Origin: Planctomycetaceae bacterium
Lineage (GTDB): Bacteria; Planctomycetota; Planctomycetia; Planctomycetales; Planctomycetaceae
Length of the DNA: 64,000 bases
Assembly (NCBI GenBank): GCA_014762625.1
Contig: JABURQ010000034.1
Span: 27,397-91,396, forward strand
Direction: 5' to 3'
In this document: piece by piece, positions 63,427-64,000 of the stretch
How the letters are laid out: every line of letters starts with the position of its first letter
How positions within the stretch are numbered: position 1 is the first letter of the stretch
The notes under the pieces: generated by a model
Told to the model about the DNA's origin: nothing
Databases searched by the model: none
What the model saw: the letters and a program-made list of their open reading frames with translations, nothing else
Program-made: the position numbers and the translations under genes

Positions 63427-63474
63427 TGGCTGGCAGCCAAAAGGTCACCGGTTCGAGCCCGGTATCCTCCACTT
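63427..63474 (+). repeat. attR of the integrated element
   Basis: A perfect 48-bp copy of the tRNA-Ala 3' region (anticodon stem to past the discriminator). The 5' part of the tRNA is absent, so this copy is a dead tRNA fragment. The 3' flank holds the native terminator. Confidence 0.96.
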
Positions 63475-63483
63475 GATGTCATT

Positions 63484-63510
63484 AAACGGCTGCATCTTGC
63501 AGCCGTTTTG
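63484..63510 (+). terminator. Native tRNA-Ala terminator, now stranded downstream of attR
   Basis: AAACGGCTGCA-tct-TGCAGCCGTTTT is an 11-bp perfect stem followed by a T-run, 9 bp after attR. In the uninterrupted chromosome it would lie just behind the tRNA-Ala gene. Its loop and stem base (gcatcttgc) match the hairpin after attL. Confidence 0.85.
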
Positions 63511-64000
63511 CATTTCGACACCAAACTGGGTTTTACCCGGTTTGTCAAAAAATGTCAGTAACCGCTGTATCGAAACGCTTTCCTCCTGATGATACATAGC
63601 GCTCAGACGCGGGTCACAAGCTTCCTCGACGCATGGGAGACAGATTGATGTCAGCCCCCCCCATACCAGGACCAGGGACAAGTCTACCGGTAAGTTTGAA
63701 GTGTTGAGTTTTCAGTATCCTGAATTCTCGTCTGCCTGATTCTGAATCTGTATTCGCTCTCTTATTTTCTCTGCGTCGCCGCGCCGCTGCGTGAGACTTC
63801 TTCACCAAGCTGTGGAGATCCGTTTCGATCGGCATTCCATTCATTCGGCTTACCGAAATTGACCTTGCCGAGGCGTTCGTACCAGAGTTAGCGTTATTCG
63901 ATTTTGGTTTTTGAATTCCGATTTTGGAAGTCAATGATCCAGAAGGCGATCTTTGGCAAGTTGGTATTTTGTTAGTCGTCAGTGGTTCGTGGTCAGTTGT
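63511..64000. repeat. Host flank with dispersed repeats, no gene seen
   Basis: No gene is supported. The reverse form of the rRNA-gene-like module (ctctgcgtcgccgcgccgctgcg at about 63769-63791) and a copy of the repeat at 23341 (63879-63964) lie here. The latter continues toward the window end. Confidence 0.55.

Larger units (their letters stand above)
27642..63474. mobile_element. tRNA-Ala integrated element, about 35.8 kb, with defence cargo
   Basis: The element is bounded by perfect 48-bp direct repeats, attL in an intact tRNA-Ala(GGC) gene and attR as a 3' tRNA fragment. It carries a tyrosine integrase beside attL, a DUF1580 protein, a TOPRIM/P-loop replication-type protein, ArdC antirestriction, an XRE repressor and a second tyrosine recombinase. 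It also carries a type I R-M operon with several HEPN, CHAT, DUF3800 and PD-(D/E)XK-like genes. No phage structural genes, relaxase or type IV secretion genes are seen, so it is better called a genomic island or integrative mobilizable element than a prophage or self-transmissible ICE. It should excise as a circle of 35,785 bp. Confidence 0.93.

Noticed and set aside
27642-63474. Prophage or self-transmissible ICE
   Set aside because: No capsid, tail, terminase, relaxase, coupling protein or type IV secretion gene was recognised.
63614-63934. 106-aa minus-strand ORF after attR
   Set aside because: It overlaps dispersed repeats and has no recognisable features.
1-64000. CRISPR array
   Set aside because: No regularly spaced direct repeats of 24-40 bp with unique spacers were seen, and no cas gene is present.

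Overview
The window is chromosomal DNA of a planctomycete, very probably order Planctomycetales. The evidence is the density of families that are expanded in that phylum: DUF1549/DUF1553, DUF1501, DUF1552 and DUF1592-type cytochrome-like proteins in paired operons, plus a DUF1580 protein in a mobile element. Everything here is read from the sequence by eye; no database search was run.

Layout. (1) 1-27.4 kb is host chromosome: a truncated DUF1549/1553 gene with its DUF1501 partner; an AT-richer HEPN-type gene embedded in dispersed repeats; an RtcB-like RNA ligase; a second DUF1553/DUF1501 pair; a DUF1592-DUF1552-ankyrin operon; a second DUF1552/DUF1592 pair, in which the DUF1592 gene carries a one-base frameshift; a secreted protein made of four STN-like repeats; and a three-domain LplT-PlsC-acyl-ACP ligase fusion. 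(2) 27.6-63.5 kb is an integrated element of about 35.8 kb sitting in the 3' end of a tRNA-Ala(GGC) gene. Perfect 48-bp direct repeats (attL 27642-27689, attR 63427-63474) define its ends exactly. (3) 63.5-64 kb is host DNA again, with the original tRNA terminator and dispersed repeats.

Inside the element, the left third holds the mobility and maintenance genes: a tyrosine integrase next to attL, an 11-bp phased repeat, DUF1580, a TOPRIM/P-loop replication protein and several zinc-ribbon proteins. A central regulatory hub has an XRE repressor divergent from an ArdC / RuvB-like AAA / HTH / second tyrosine recombinase operon. The two share a perfect 19-bp palindrome that overlaps both -35 boxes. 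Nuclease-like and HEPN/DUF4145-like cargo lies between these blocks. Downstream of the recombinase is a run of small tetraloop hairpins that looks like a structured RNA.

The right half is a defence island. Its core is a type I restriction-modification operon transcribed leftward: hsdM, hsdS, CHAT protease-like, DUF3800, a small BECR-like protein, a DUF4268/PD-(D/E)XK-like protein, hsdR and an unknown gene. Most of the junctions overlap by 1-11 nt. Upstream of it are two further leftward cassettes with HEPN Rx4H proteins, a PD-(D/E)XK-like protein and a protein with a hydrophobic glycine-rich segment. At the right end, two rightward genes encode an HNH-like and a third HEPN-like protein. The most interesting candidate is the CHAT-DUF3800-BECR insertion inside the type I R-M operon: it suggests a restriction system coupled to a protease or nuclease suicide arm.
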